In this document: positions 55,701 to 63,865 of the stretch, in pieces
Numbering within the stretch: the first letter of the stretch is position 1
How the letters are laid out: each line of letters opens with the position of its first letter
Source: Candidatus Zixiibacteriota bacterium
Lineage (GTDB): Bacteria; Zixibacteria; MSB-5A5; GN15; FEB-12
Length of the DNA: 64,000 nucleotides
Direction of reading: 5' to 3'
Assembly (NCBI GenBank): GCA_024280215.1
Contig: JAJRQO010000042.1
Span: forward strand, 44,696-108,695
Made by a program: the position numbers and the translations under genes
Notes under the pieces: model-generated
Database searches by the model: none
What the model was told of the DNA's origin: nothing
What the model saw: the letters and a program-made list of their open reading frames with translations, nothing else

Positions 55701-56677
55701 GACTCACCATAAGGCGTCCATGTTGTATCAGTACCATTGACATCCATCTCAACAGGTTCATACGATATAGCAGCACCACCAACACCCTGAGCGAGTGACT
55801 GGTCAACCCAAACTCTTCCAGAAATTGAGTACATCTCAGGTGGAGTAGTTGTATCAGGGTCATAGATAAATGACCAAATTTCACTATTACCATTGTTAGA
55901 CGATGGAGCAAAATTATTTTCATCTAATACTTGCACCTGCCAAGAATATCGCTTCCCTTTTATAAGTTCCAAACCATCTAATGGATATTGTAAATTTGTC
56001 TCTGTCAGATAACTGTCTTCATAATGAAGCGGGTTCGCCTGAAGTGCTTGTATTGGAACTTGACCATCATAAGTCTCTACAAGTTTAAATGAGTAGTGTA
56101 TAGGAAATGAAACTGGCACCTGCACAGGAGTCCATTGAAATGTAGGGTACAAATCTAAAAGCGAATCGCTATCAAAAGGAAATATTAAATAAGGAGGGTC
56201 AGGATATAAAATAGTAAAACTCACACAGATATTAGAAAGTAAAACTGTACCGTCAAGACTTTGCAGTTCAAGACATGCGGTATATTCTCCTTCGGGAAGC
56301 CGTCCCGTACGAATAATTAAATCTTCTAAATCGGTATTATAATCCAAACTATTATAATCAATTATATCTCCAGTCGTAATATTCTCAATCGAACCAGGAG
56401 GAAATGAGAATATATTACTTTCAGCAGAGGCAATCTGTCCACGTTGTGATTCTTCTAATGAAAAGAGAATAATTAAGTCAATCGACTCCGTTGTATTATT
56501 GACTATTTCAACTGAGCCAATGTTTCCAGTTGCTTCCCAATCTGAAAGATACGGTGATGGAAATGGGTCAAAAGTAAATGTAGCATCCCAATCTATTTGA
56601 GCAGATACAGGAGAGGCAATTAGAATCATGAGAAAAGAAAGATATATTAAATATTTCGTGGTGATATAATTTTTCAT
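52757..56677 (-). CDS. giant secreted protein with carboxypeptidase-regulatory-like repeats (N-terminal part)
   Basis: 1306 aa. Signal peptide at about 1-27 (YLIYLSFLMILIASPVSAQ). An N-terminal beta domain (to about 270) contains a FN3-like segment with SYLTETNLQYPLDGLELIKG and YSWQVQVLDENN. Repeated carboxypeptidase-regulatory/CarboxypepD_reg-like domains of about 80-100 aa follow, with phrases such as ISGRVWVDQ, LAGVVKSSNGKPLSNALIKS, GKVIAAVGSKGIGSVVVIID and DGTFTLKNLPAGEPITLVAQK. The frame ends at TAG after DSTGLHFFG, and the next 583 codons continue in frame. GGGA lies seven bases upstream and a consensus promoter 45-80 bp upstream. Confidence 0.82.
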   Translation of the reverse strand: MKNYITTKYLIYLSFLMILIASPVSAQIDWDATFTFDPFPSPYLSDWEATGNIGSVEIVNNTTESIDLIILFSLEESQRGQIASAESNIFSFPPGSIENITTGDIIDYNSLDYNTDLEDLIIRTGRLPEGEYTACLELQSLDGTVLLSNICVSFTILYPDPPYLIFPFDSDSLLDLYPTFQWTPVQVPVSFPIHYSFKLVETYDGQVPIQALQANPLHYEDSYLTETNLQYPLDGLELIKGKRYSWQVQVLDENNFAPSSNNGNSEIWSFIYDPDTTTPPEMYSISGRVWVDQSLAQGVGGAAISYEPVEMDVNGTDTTWTPYGESQGIFTSDLNNSQDGRYNFYNCEEGNYFQIIVTHDDYETIVLRGEDYVVRSNINNLDIELNVKPPGNRTLSGKAINFFTNKPITNQLITYSQVEKTSQTFTENKLNQLFTNTDAEGNFTFRQTADSSYFSLSSEETSSYLNRHEIGNHLYQVGDIDSLLFLIRPKAGAIEGYVISVLNGDTTFVKDARVMVAKTYTAEIKEKVSSYMKMFGHTFNRQTKTTIKTVTGYSGKKISLQTDENGYFRFDNIQPDFNVELSESSSKDGVLNTKVTQKLLSISSKNLTISIEHSQYDSYTSSDIISFVMGEVTDVGTHRLSARIGSLSGNIGSNEGPLENAIVRLYKQDDYKVNTDSQVSDSGAWDGAVDVQNAFASGPSNASGDFLLSNIPINSPSQASDTYILEVTAEGYYKEIREIRIVRHGQNVVENFTLEDKPSIVSGSVVLFSGVTISGARVVLSKMIDLNILTIDTTNIFITSGYTLSDGAGNYTFSNVQKGYYKITSVTPQNVKSVSDSFYVGGGRTIIIPLIAKETFGSLAGVVKSSNGKPLSNALIKSEALPSLFVTTNINGEFLLKKVPAGKMDLILTRFNHADTTVDVEVPEDTTQKHDLLGQEDYLNDNKVEIVMNTLTGTYKVKVIDKLTDKVLSNIEVKLGDSTKTTNSSGMVTFLDVGVGRQNLKVTPPKSDTYDKDYVPFSSKVTVKVGLNSLKKIELVPGARMSGKVIAAVGSKGIGSVVVIIDGNKNVTTKTAKDGTFTLKNLPAGEPITLVAQKPGYKITRLSKNWSITAGDHIKNVVLKMEESPVDSIFGFAIVLDSISKASGSNSYLTGSIINIKNSFGLSFKDSVLELQFKKILVDENYKPVKDFFNLELKEVKVKVFGFEGNMKDAKGLKVEWIDSLSVGRIVGDITLMDATSKFFPESKLGNLKIPKKKTPTIWSDGVNRSLQKFGLTATDTELQATFKGVKLAVDYTKTNIDSTGLHFFG

Positions 56678-56728
56678 TTATTATTCCCAGCTTGACATAA
56701 GCTTTCTAATCTTTGTGTTATTTAATAG

Positions 56729-56757
56729 ATTATAAAGGTGTTCGTTTACTATGTCAA
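56729..56757 (-). promoter_or_regulatory. perfect-consensus sigma-70 promoter of the surface-protein operon
   Basis: On the minus strand TTGACA is followed by exactly 17 bases and TATAAT, the full consensus. Transcription would start about 45 nt before the ATG at 56677. Strong constitutive expression is expected. Confidence 0.9.
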
Positions 56758-57341
56758 GTATTTATCGAATAATCAATTACGGCAACTGTGACTCTATTGA
56801 TATAGATCGAAATAGAGATAGTCTGTTTAAACAAATCTTCTTGTTTATTTTTGAGTATATACGAGTTTTCAACCTAATCACGAATTTTGAAACAATCTGG
56901 AGATGCAAAGCACACAAAGAGCGTTTAAGAAGAGTGGACTTAAAAAGTATGCTTTTAACAATCCCCTGCCATTACAACACCAAGGTTAAAAAAAATATCA
57001 TCGCAACCCTAATAATATAAGACAGATTAGGTAGTATACTCTCATAATTAATTTGCCGACCAACTTCAAACATTCTCCGATTGCCTATACAAGTTGCATC
57101 CTATCACCTGTATGGTTTTATTCAGAAATAACTGATTTCTGTCATGGTAAATCTGATTCAGTTTTCTTTGTAGTTTCTAAAAGTTTCCCTCCAATATTTA
57201 AATATTACCTCTACTAAATTGACATCTCCAAAGTGTCACACTATTCTTTTTATTTATTTTCCTATTTTAATTCTAATGGGTAGAATATTTTGTCTACCCA
57301 TTAGATAACATTAATTATGATAAATCAAAGATGACAAATTG
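56758..57341. other. intergenic region, no gene supported
   Basis: About 580 bp between the P-II-like gene and the surface operon promoter. An 89-codon + strand frame (56751-57020) starts inside the promoter, lacks a Shine-Dalgarno and resembles nothing known. I see no RNA fold or repeat; probably decayed sequence. Confidence 0.5.
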
Positions 57342-57683
57342 TTACACTGCTTCTTTTCCACGCTGACCAGTGCTAATTCTCACAGCTTGTTCGACATTTA
57401 AGACATAAATTTTACCATCTCCGCATAATCCAGTATGGGCAGATTTTTCGATTGTCTCAACAAGACCTTCAAGTTGTTCATCCAAACAGAAGATTTCAAT
57501 TTTGGCAATTGACTCAAATTCACTTGGACTTTAACTATGATGGTCATGAGCGTCATCATCACAATGCCTGCCAAATCCTTTAACCTCTGTAACACTCATC
57601 CCCTTAAAACCCTCCACTTTGTGGAGGGCAAGAGTTACTTCTGACAATTTATGTGCTTTTATATATGCTTTTATTTTTTTCAT
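57342..57683 (-). pseudogene. P-II-family signalling protein with in-frame TAA, coupled to the metal-efflux RND gene
   Basis: A 113-codon frame in which codon 51 is TAA (57531-57533). Before the stop: MKKIKAYIKAHKLSEVTLAL and EGFKGMSVTEVKGFGRH, the start of a GlnB/P-II domain with a T-loop that is Asp/His-rich (CDDDAHDHHS). After it: ESIAKIEIFCLDEQLEGLVETI, then HTGLCGDGKIYVLNVEQAV and RISTGQRGKEAV, the standard P-II C-terminal half. AGGAG precedes the ATG, which overlaps the RND stop (TAATG). P-II proteins next to CzcA/CusA pumps are thought to sense metal or nucleotide state. With the stop it would be non-functional unless it is read through or the stop is a sequencing error. Confidence 0.85.
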
Positions 57684-60600
57684 TATTTAATCTCCTTTGT
57701 AGCTGCTTGAACAGCTTTCATTGGTGCTACTGAGAACCATCTATAAATTGACGGTATAACAAGCAACGTTAAAATAGTTGATGTAACCAAGCCACCTATA
57801 ACAACAATAGCTAATGGACGTTGAACTTCGGAACCCATCCCACTTGAAAATATAAGAGGAGTCAATCCAAGTCCTGTAGTCATCGCTGTCATTAAAACAG
57901 CTCGTAATCTAAGACTTGCTCCTTTAATAGCGGCTTCATCGTAGGAAAGTCCATCACGAATGAGTTGGTTAAGATATGTAACCAGTACCATCCCATTTCC
58001 TAAGGCAATTCCAAACAGGGCTATAAACCCAACTGATGCTGGGACAGAAAGATTTTCTCCAGCAATCCATAGTCCGACAACTCCACCAACAAGGGCAAGC
58101 GGGATATTTAGAAGAATCAATAATGAATTTTTCAGAGAATTAAAACTTGAAAAAAGCATCAAAAAGACTAAGAGTAATGTTGCAGGTATTACGACAGCAA
58201 ATCGCTTGTTTGCTTCCTGTTGAAGTCTATACTGACCACCCCATTTTACAAGATATCCACTTGGTAAATCGAGTTGATCATCAATCGCTTTTTGAGCCTC
58301 GGCAACAAAGGATCCAATATCTCGTTCTATTACGTTACATTGAATTGTAATAAATCGTTGGTTATCCTCACGAGTAATTTGACGAGGTCCGACGATTTCT
58401 TCCATGGTTACCAATTGTTTAAGAGGAACCCATGCTCCGGCTGGTGTCTGAACAAGGATATTACCTATTTGCTCAGGTGTACTGCGGTGTTCTTCATGAT
58501 ACCGAACCAAAATATCAAATCTTTTGATTCCTTCAAAAAGTTGTCCAGCTGTTGCACCACCAACTGCCGCCTGAATTGTTTCCTGCACATCTTCAACATT
58601 AATTCCATGACGAGCAATAGCATGACGGTTAATATTTATGAGAAGCTGAGGTGTACCCGATATTTGATCAACCTGTACATCAGCAGCACCTTGAACTTCA
58701 CCAATGACTCCAGCAATCTTATCTGCTTCTTCTTTCAAAACATTTAAATCATCACCAAACAGTTTAATGGCAAGTTCTGCTCTGATACCTTCAAGAAGTT
58801 CATCAACAGTCATTTCAATCGGCTGAGTAAAGTTTGTGGCGACTCCAGGGATTTCACCTAATTCTTCACGAATATAATCTTGAAGTTCTTCTTGATTAGC
58901 CCCATGAGTCCATTCCTCAGGATCTTTTAATAAGACATACATCTCGGCAGAGTTTACAGGATCAGTATGGGCACCAACTTCGCCACGACCAATACGAGTT
59001 ACGACACCAGTAATTTCATCAACTTTCATCAGTCGTCTCTCAACGATTTGTGCGATTCGAGTAGACTCAGTTAGTGCTATAGAAGGAGCCATTGTAAGTC
59101 TTAATACTATCGTACCTTCCTGCAGTTTTGGTGTAAATTCAGAGCCAAGTTGCGGAAAGATAAAAGCACCGATAGCTAATAACAATACTGATATTCCAAC
59201 AGCAACAGATCGGTTTCCTACAAAAAATGTAATAACTGGTCTATAAATCATTAACAACCATTTAATAAGACCTGTTTCACCTGAATTGTTTTGCTCACCA
59301 CTTTTTTTCTTTTTCCTTTTCATTAGAAAAGAGGCAAGGACAGGAGAGAAGAATATAGCAAATAACAGTGAGCCAAGCATTGCAAATGCTACAGTATACG
59401 CTAAAGGTCCAAAAGTTTTTCCTTCAACTCCCTGCAAAGTAAATAGTGGAATAAATACAACGATAACAATCGCAATCGCAAATATAATCGGTCTTCCAAC
59501 CTCGGCACAGGCTCGAGCTATAATATGCATTTTGGATTCATCAGGGTCTGCTTCATTGAACATTCTTTCAATGTTCTCCACTATCACAATAGTACCATCA
59601 ACAAGCATACCAATGGCTATCGCCAGACCTCCTAACGACATGAGATTGGCAGAAAGGTCGACTTGTCTCATAAGAATTGCTGCGAACAATACTGAAAACG
59701 GTATTGCTAATGCTACAACCACAGATGGACGAACTCCACCCATAAAAATAAGTAAGACAAATACAACAAGAGCGATACCATAAACTAATGCATCTGTCAC
59801 AGTTGCAACAGCAGCGACTACTAAACTTTTTTGCTCATAGTATGGAACAAGACGGATACCTTCTGGAAGAGTCTTATTTATCTCCTCCATCTTCTGCTCC
59901 ACTCGACCAATGACAGTAGATGAATTCATTCCGTATAGTTTTATAACCTGTCCAGAAACTATTTCATTTATTCCATTGTGTGTCTGTAAGCCTCGACGAA
60001 TAGCTCCACCAACGACAACATCAGCTATTTGACTGAGATAAATCGGAGTACCATCTTCGGTTTTCACAACAATATTTTTAATATCTTCAAGCGAAGTTAC
60101 AAGTCCTACAGAGCGAACAATAAATTCTTCCGCATTCTTTTCAAGGAACTGTGCTCCTACATTGAGATTATTGGCTTTAATCGTTTCTATAAATTCAGGT
60201 AAAGAAACATCATATCTTAAAAGACGTTCAGGATGAAGGATAACTTGAAACTGTTTTTCAAATCCTCCAATACCTAATACTTCTGTTACCCCAGGGACAG
60301 TCTGCAGATTAAACTTAACTAACCAATCTTGGATAGATCGAAGTTCCTCAAAACTATATGTTCCTGTCGTATCTTCAAGATAGTAAAAGAGAATCAGACC
60401 CATCCCCGTAGAAATAGGTCCCATAGCAGGTTCACCAAATCCTTCGGGAATTTGTTCTCTTGCTTCTTGCAGACGTTCATTTACTAATCGTCTGGTAAAA
60501 TAAATATCTAAATCATCTTCAAAGTAGACATTTACAACCGAAAGTCCAAAATTCGATACTGATCGAATTTTTGTAATACCTGGTAAACCATTCATAGCAG

Positions 60601-60811
60601 TTTCAACAGGATAAGTTACATATTTTTCGATTTCTTCAGGGGCTAATCCCTCAGTTACAGTAAATACTTGCACAAGATTCGGTGAAACATCAGGGAATGC
60701 ATCTATCGGCAATTTATTGTAACTATAATATCCGGCAACAATTGTTAAAACACCCAAAACGAGAATTAGTAGACGGTTCTTGAGTGCAAAATCTGTTAAT
60801 TTTTCAAACAT
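57683..60811 (-). CDS. heavy-metal efflux RND permease (CzcA/CusA, HME family)
   Basis: 1042 aa, typical for HME-RND. N-terminal text FEKLTDFALKNRLLILVLG, YNKLPIDAFPDVSPNLVQVF and EEIEKYVTYPVETAMNGLPGI is diagnostic of CzcA/CusA. TM4 has IAIGMLVDGTIVIVENIERMF with the acidic proton-relay residues (VDG and VEN). It should export divalent or monovalent transition-metal ions across the envelope with the adaptor and TolC-type proteins encoded upstream. Which metal cannot be fixed from sequence alone. The stop overlaps the P-II start codon. Confidence 0.95.
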   Translation of the reverse strand: MFEKLTDFALKNRLLILVLGVLTIVAGYYSYNKLPIDAFPDVSPNLVQVFTVTEGLAPEEIEKYVTYPVETAMNGLPGITKIRSVSNFGLSVVNVYFEDDLDIYFTRRLVNERLQEAREQIPEGFGEPAMGPISTGMGLILFYYLEDTTGTYSFEELRSIQDWLVKFNLQTVPGVTEVLGIGGFEKQFQVILHPERLLRYDVSLPEFIETIKANNLNVGAQFLEKNAEEFIVRSVGLVTSLEDIKNIVVKTEDGTPIYLSQIADVVVGGAIRRGLQTHNGINEIVSGQVIKLYGMNSSTVIGRVEQKMEEINKTLPEGIRLVPYYEQKSLVVAAVATVTDALVYGIALVVFVLLIFMGGVRPSVVVALAIPFSVLFAAILMRQVDLSANLMSLGGLAIAIGMLVDGTIVIVENIERMFNEADPDESKMHIIARACAEVGRPIIFAIAIVIVVFIPLFTLQGVEGKTFGPLAYTVAFAMLGSLLFAIFFSPVLASFLMKRKKKKSGEQNNSGETGLIKWLLMIYRPVITFFVGNRSVAVGISVLLLAIGAFIFPQLGSEFTPKLQEGTIVLRLTMAPSIALTESTRIAQIVERRLMKVDEITGVVTRIGRGEVGAHTDPVNSAEMYVLLKDPEEWTHGANQEELQDYIREELGEIPGVATNFTQPIEMTVDELLEGIRAELAIKLFGDDLNVLKEEADKIAGVIGEVQGAADVQVDQISGTPQLLININRHAIARHGINVEDVQETIQAAVGGATAGQLFEGIKRFDILVRYHEEHRSTPEQIGNILVQTPAGAWVPLKQLVTMEEIVGPRQITREDNQRFITIQCNVIERDIGSFVAEAQKAIDDQLDLPSGYLVKWGGQYRLQQEANKRFAVVIPATLLLVFLMLFSSFNSLKNSLLILLNIPLALVGGVVGLWIAGENLSVPASVGFIALFGIALGNGMVLVTYLNQLIRDGLSYDEAAIKGASLRLRAVLMTAMTTGLGLTPLIFSSGMGSEVQRPLAIVVIGGLVTSTILTLLVIPSIYRWFSVAPMKAVQAATKEIK

Positions 60812-60826
60812 GATATTCCTCTCAAT

Positions 60827-61804
60827 TTAATGTGAATGGCCTTCGCCAAACGAACCTTTTTGTAATTCTGATTTTAGAGTAAAACCGCCTTTACTTACAT
60901 AAGTCTGACCTTGTTCTAATCCATGAATAATTTCAACTGAAGTATGATTTACAAGTCCCATAACTACTGCTTTTGGAGCAAACCCTTCATCTGTTTTTAC
61001 AAATACTACATCAGTTCCTTCGATTTGTTGTAAAGCAGTTTTTGGGATAACTATCGAAACTTCTGTAACTTTCGTCGTAAGTATTCCTTCAATCAATAAG
61101 CCCGGACGCCAATCACCTGATTTATTGTCAAGCACTACACGGGCTGTAGCTGTTCTTGTATGCTCGTCGACTAAAGGAGATATATAACTTACGGTTCCTT
61201 CTTGTGATTCTTGCCCATGGCCAAGTGCAACAACAACACGTTGTCCAATTTTTACAAGCGGTAGATGCATCTGATAAATACTGAGATTTACCCACACTGT
61301 ATCAAGGTTCGCTACTAAAAATGCAGGAACATCATCTGTTAATACTTCTCCAATAGTTGCATGTTTGTCTATAACCATTCCGCTAATCAATGATTTTACG
61401 TTATATGGTGTTAAACTTTCGTTACTTTCGACAACCGCAAGGACATCGCCACGATTAACTTTATCTCCAATATTTGCTCGCACCTCAGTTATCATACCTG
61501 TAAAGCGAGGTGTGATATGTGCCAAAGAATTTCGGTTTACAGAGATTTCCCCAGGGACAACAATCTCATTACGGATAACACCAGGGCCAACCGTACTGAG
61601 CTCAACTCCAAATTCAGCTAATTCTTCTGAGGACATTTCTACAAACTTTTTATCTTCATGGTCATCATGATCACCTTCTTCACCATGATCATCAAGTTTT
61701 ACTTCTGTTGATTCTTCATCATGGTCATGACCATCACCAGCAATTGAAATGGTTGGAGTAATTATCAATAATGCCATAAGCATATACATACATATTAATT
61801 TCAT
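60827..61804 (-). CDS. periplasmic adaptor (membrane fusion protein) with His/Asp-rich metal-binding N-terminus
   Basis: About 325 aa from the ATG at 61804, chosen because AGGAAG lies eight bases upstream and a signal peptide starts there (KLICMYMLMALLIITPTISIAG). The upstream in-frame ATG at 61828 overlaps the preceding stop. The mature N-terminus is His/Asp/Glu-rich (GDGHDHDEESTEV, DDHGEEGDHDDHEDK), then an HlyD/CusB-type barrel-sandwich: LAHITPRFTGMITEVRANIG and VNRGDVLAVVESNE, with VDEHTRTATARVVLDNKSG. It ends GEGHSH. The His-rich tail suggests Zn, Ni, Co or Cu capture and transfer to the pump. Confidence 0.92.
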   Translation of the reverse strand: MKLICMYMLMALLIITPTISIAGDGHDHDEESTEVKLDDHGEEGDHDDHEDKKFVEMSSEELAEFGVELSTVGPGVIRNEIVVPGEISVNRNSLAHITPRFTGMITEVRANIGDKVNRGDVLAVVESNESLTPYNVKSLISGMVIDKHATIGEVLTDDVPAFLVANLDTVWVNLSIYQMHLPLVKIGQRVVVALGHGQESQEGTVSYISPLVDEHTRTATARVVLDNKSGDWRPGLLIEGILTTKVTEVSIVIPKTALQQIEGTDVVFVKTDEGFAPKAVVMGLVNHTSVEIIHGLEQGQTYVSKGGFTLKSELQKGSFGEGHSH

Positions 61805-61827
61805 TTTATTTTCTTCCTGTAGTTTCA

Positions 61828-63117
61828 TTAGTACAATCCAATTCCACTAATCTGTTCAAGTAAGATTAGTTGCTCATAAATTGCAAATAAGGCATCATTG
61901 TGGTCAAATCTTAATTGATTGAGTGAACGTTCTGCTTCAAGAAAACTTGTATATGGAATACGTCCAACGTTGTAAGTTTCCTTTAAAGATTCATACGCAT
62001 TCTTAGCCGTAGGTAATAACAAGTTGTCTATTGTCTTGTGTTTACTAACTAATTGATTCAGTCTTTTTATTGCTGAATTGATATACGCTTTGGTTTCTAA
62101 ACGAGTTCTCTCTTTATCATATTCTAAAGCACGAATTGTTGCATTTAATGCAGCTGTTTTCCCTTGGTTCTTATTGAAAAGTGGTATTGGCAATGATACA
62201 CCAAATAAAAGTGAATTAGAATTATTTGCTTCAATTCTCTTATACCCACCACTAAAAGTTATCCCAGGTTTGTTTTCTACTGAGGATAAATATTTCTCAG
62301 CATCCGTTCTTTCCATCTCATAGTTAGATAAGAGCATATTTCTTGTAGAATCTACTCGAAGTAATAAGTTTGGAAGTTTTGTTATAACGCTCGCAAAATC
62401 AGGTTCATCAGAAGCTGTTACTTGTAATTGTTCTGCTTCACCATTCCAAAGTGCCATCAATTCTAATTGAGCACCACTAAGCTCTTGCAATGTTTCTTCT
62501 CTATCAAGTATGAATCTTTGTAATTCAAGCTCTGAAAGAAGTAGTTCTGATTGCAATGCCACGCCTTGCTTCATTCTGTTTTCGATACTTTTAAAAATAT
62601 GCTCAGCGGTATTAACAGATAAGTCTACAAGTTCTGATTTTCTTTGAAAGTAAAGAACTTTGTTAAAACGGCTTTTGGTATCTAAGTAAATATCAAAAGC
62701 AGCTAATCTGTTTTCAAACTCAGTTGTTTTAATATCAGTTAATGCAACTTGTTTTCGAGCGTCACGTTGTCCGAAAAATTCAAACTCTTGAGACAATGAG
62801 ATTGTTATTTCTGACTCTGATAGCCCTGGGGCATCCCAACCAACTTCTTCAAATTCAGTTGAAAATTCTGGATTGGGTTTAAGTCCTGCCTGAAGAAGTC
62901 GATTATTGGCTGCTTCTCGCTTATACCCTAATGAACGAAGTGATGGGTTGTGAGTAGCTACAAGAGCTAAGACATCATCAAGTGTCATTATTGTATTATT
63001 CGATTTGAGTGTCATAGTAGTATCAAGTCCGCTCTGCCACCTATCATTAGCACTAATGACCGTAGAAAAACCTATCGACAAACACAACAGAAATAATATG
63101 TACATTATTCCTTTCAT
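61828..63117 (-). CDS. TolC-type outer membrane protein of the metal-efflux operon (CzcC/CusC-like)
   Basis: 429 aa. N-terminal signal peptide (IMYILFLLCLSIGFSTVISA). The two efflux repeats are visible: LVATHNPSLRSLGYKREAANNRLLQAGLKPNPEF (given here in adjoining parts) is the CzcC signature start, and the second repeat ends with YNVGRIPYTSFLEAERSLNQL near the C-terminus. It should form the outer-membrane duct for the downstream adaptor and RND pump. Its stop overlaps a possible start of the adaptor (TAATG). Confidence 0.92.
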   Translation of the reverse strand: MKGIMYILFLLCLSIGFSTVISANDRWQSGLDTTMTLKSNNTIMTLDDVLALVATHNPSLRSLGYKREAANNRLLQAGLKPNPEFSTEFEEVGWDAPGLSESEITISLSQEFEFFGQRDARKQVALTDIKTTEFENRLAAFDIYLDTKSRFNKVLYFQRKSELVDLSVNTAEHIFKSIENRMKQGVALQSELLLSELELQRFILDREETLQELSGAQLELMALWNGEAEQLQVTASDEPDFASVITKLPNLLLRVDSTRNMLLSNYEMERTDAEKYLSSVENKPGITFSGGYKRIEANNSNSLLFGVSLPIPLFNKNQGKTAALNATIRALEYDKERTRLETKAYINSAIKRLNQLVSKHKTIDNLLLPTAKNAYESLKETYNVGRIPYTSFLEAERSLNQLRFDHNDALFAIYEQLILLEQISGIGLY

Positions 63118-63162
63118 TTATAATTCTCCATAAAAAGTTTATAACTATTATTTTGATATATT

Positions 63163-63185
63163 TGATACACCTGTACAGGCTATCA
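63163..63185. promoter_or_regulatory. dyad-symmetric operator candidate upstream of the metal-efflux operon
   Basis: TGATACACCTGTACAGGCTATCA carries the perfect core palindrome CCTGTACAGG and outer TGATA/TATCA arms with a one-base offset. It lies 46-68 bp before the czcC-like ATG. On the minus strand TTGATA and TATATC flank it at a long (about 20-bp) spacing, as in MerR-type promoters. Confidence 0.4.
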
Positions 63186-63223
63186 ATTAACGATTCAATT
63201 TTTAATGGGTATTTTTAAAAGAT

Positions 63224-63637
63224 TTAACAGATAACAACAGTAGTGGATATGAGAATATCTACTTCTTTAGAAATTGTATGAGAAAGTTCTTTATTTATAA
63301 ATTTTTGGAAAGATATATCATAATTGTTACTATAATTTACTAAATATAACGAGTTTGAAGAAAAATTAACTAAGGCAAAGTCAGAGTTTGATAGTCTCTT
63401 TAGAATTTTTGGGATTTCTAAGGACATATCTGAACAATTATCACAACTATCATGATGCTCATGACCAAAATCAGTCTTATTTGAAAAACAAGGACTAATT
63501 ATTTCATCACAACCAGGATTGCAAATCGACTCAACCTTTATATGCCCACTATCACTGACACACAAAATATCGCCAAAGCTGCTAAAAGTCAGCCCAACTA
63601 TAAATAATAGACATATTGGCAAAACAGATAATTTCAT
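63224..63637 (-). CDS. small secreted Cys/His-containing protein upstream of the metal-efflux operon
   Basis: About 137 aa. A signal peptide (KLSVLPICLLFIVGLTFSSFG) is followed by DILCVSDSGHIKVESICNPGC, with further Cys/His in FGHEHHDSCDNCSD. The 'C...D.GH...E' text followed by paired cysteines resembles small exported proteins found beside CzcCBA-type operons, from memory. A role in periplasmic metal binding is plausible but unproven. The start is uncertain: ATG at 63637 begins the signal peptide cleanly; 63652 and 63670 are longer in-frame options. It lies about 107 bp upstream of the czcC-like gene on the same strand. Confidence 0.6.
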   Translation of the reverse strand: MKLSVLPICLLFIVGLTFSSFGDILCVSDSGHIKVESICNPGCDEIISPCFSNKTDFGHEHHDSCDNCSDMSLEIPKILKRLSNSDFALVNFSSNSLYLVNYSNNYDISFQKFINKELSHTISKEVDILISTTVVIC

Positions 63638-63865
63638 ATACTTTCTTTTCATAAGCGACAAATATAACATAGATATTATTAGTCGTCAATCTTATTCTTT
63701 ATTTTAGTTAAACATCAATAAATATCAAAAGTTCCAATTTCCTTCAAACAATAATAAATCAAATTTATAGAATAAAGTATGTTTCCTAAGCATAAAATGA
63801 TATAACATTAAAGATACTGTATATATTATAAATTAAACCACTAATACCTGATAAAAAGGCATAAA

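Noticed and set aside
56751..57020. 89-codon + strand frame upstream of the surface operon
   Set aside because: It begins inside a consensus promoter, has no ribosome site and resembles no family; likely chance.
52757..57533. Alternative genetic code explaining both in-frame stops
   Set aside because: TAG and TAA both end several ordinary genes here (for example 3522-3524 TAG and 37083-37085 TAA), so neither is globally reassigned.
57398..57595. 65-codon minus frame beginning MLQRLKDLAG
   Set aside because: Out-of-frame shadow of the interrupted P-II gene, whose own frame shows clear family motifs.
59286..59783. 165-codon + strand frame within the HME-RND gene
   Set aside because: Antisense shadow of a conserved permease; Ile/Thr/Ala-rich composition reflects reverse-complemented TM codons.
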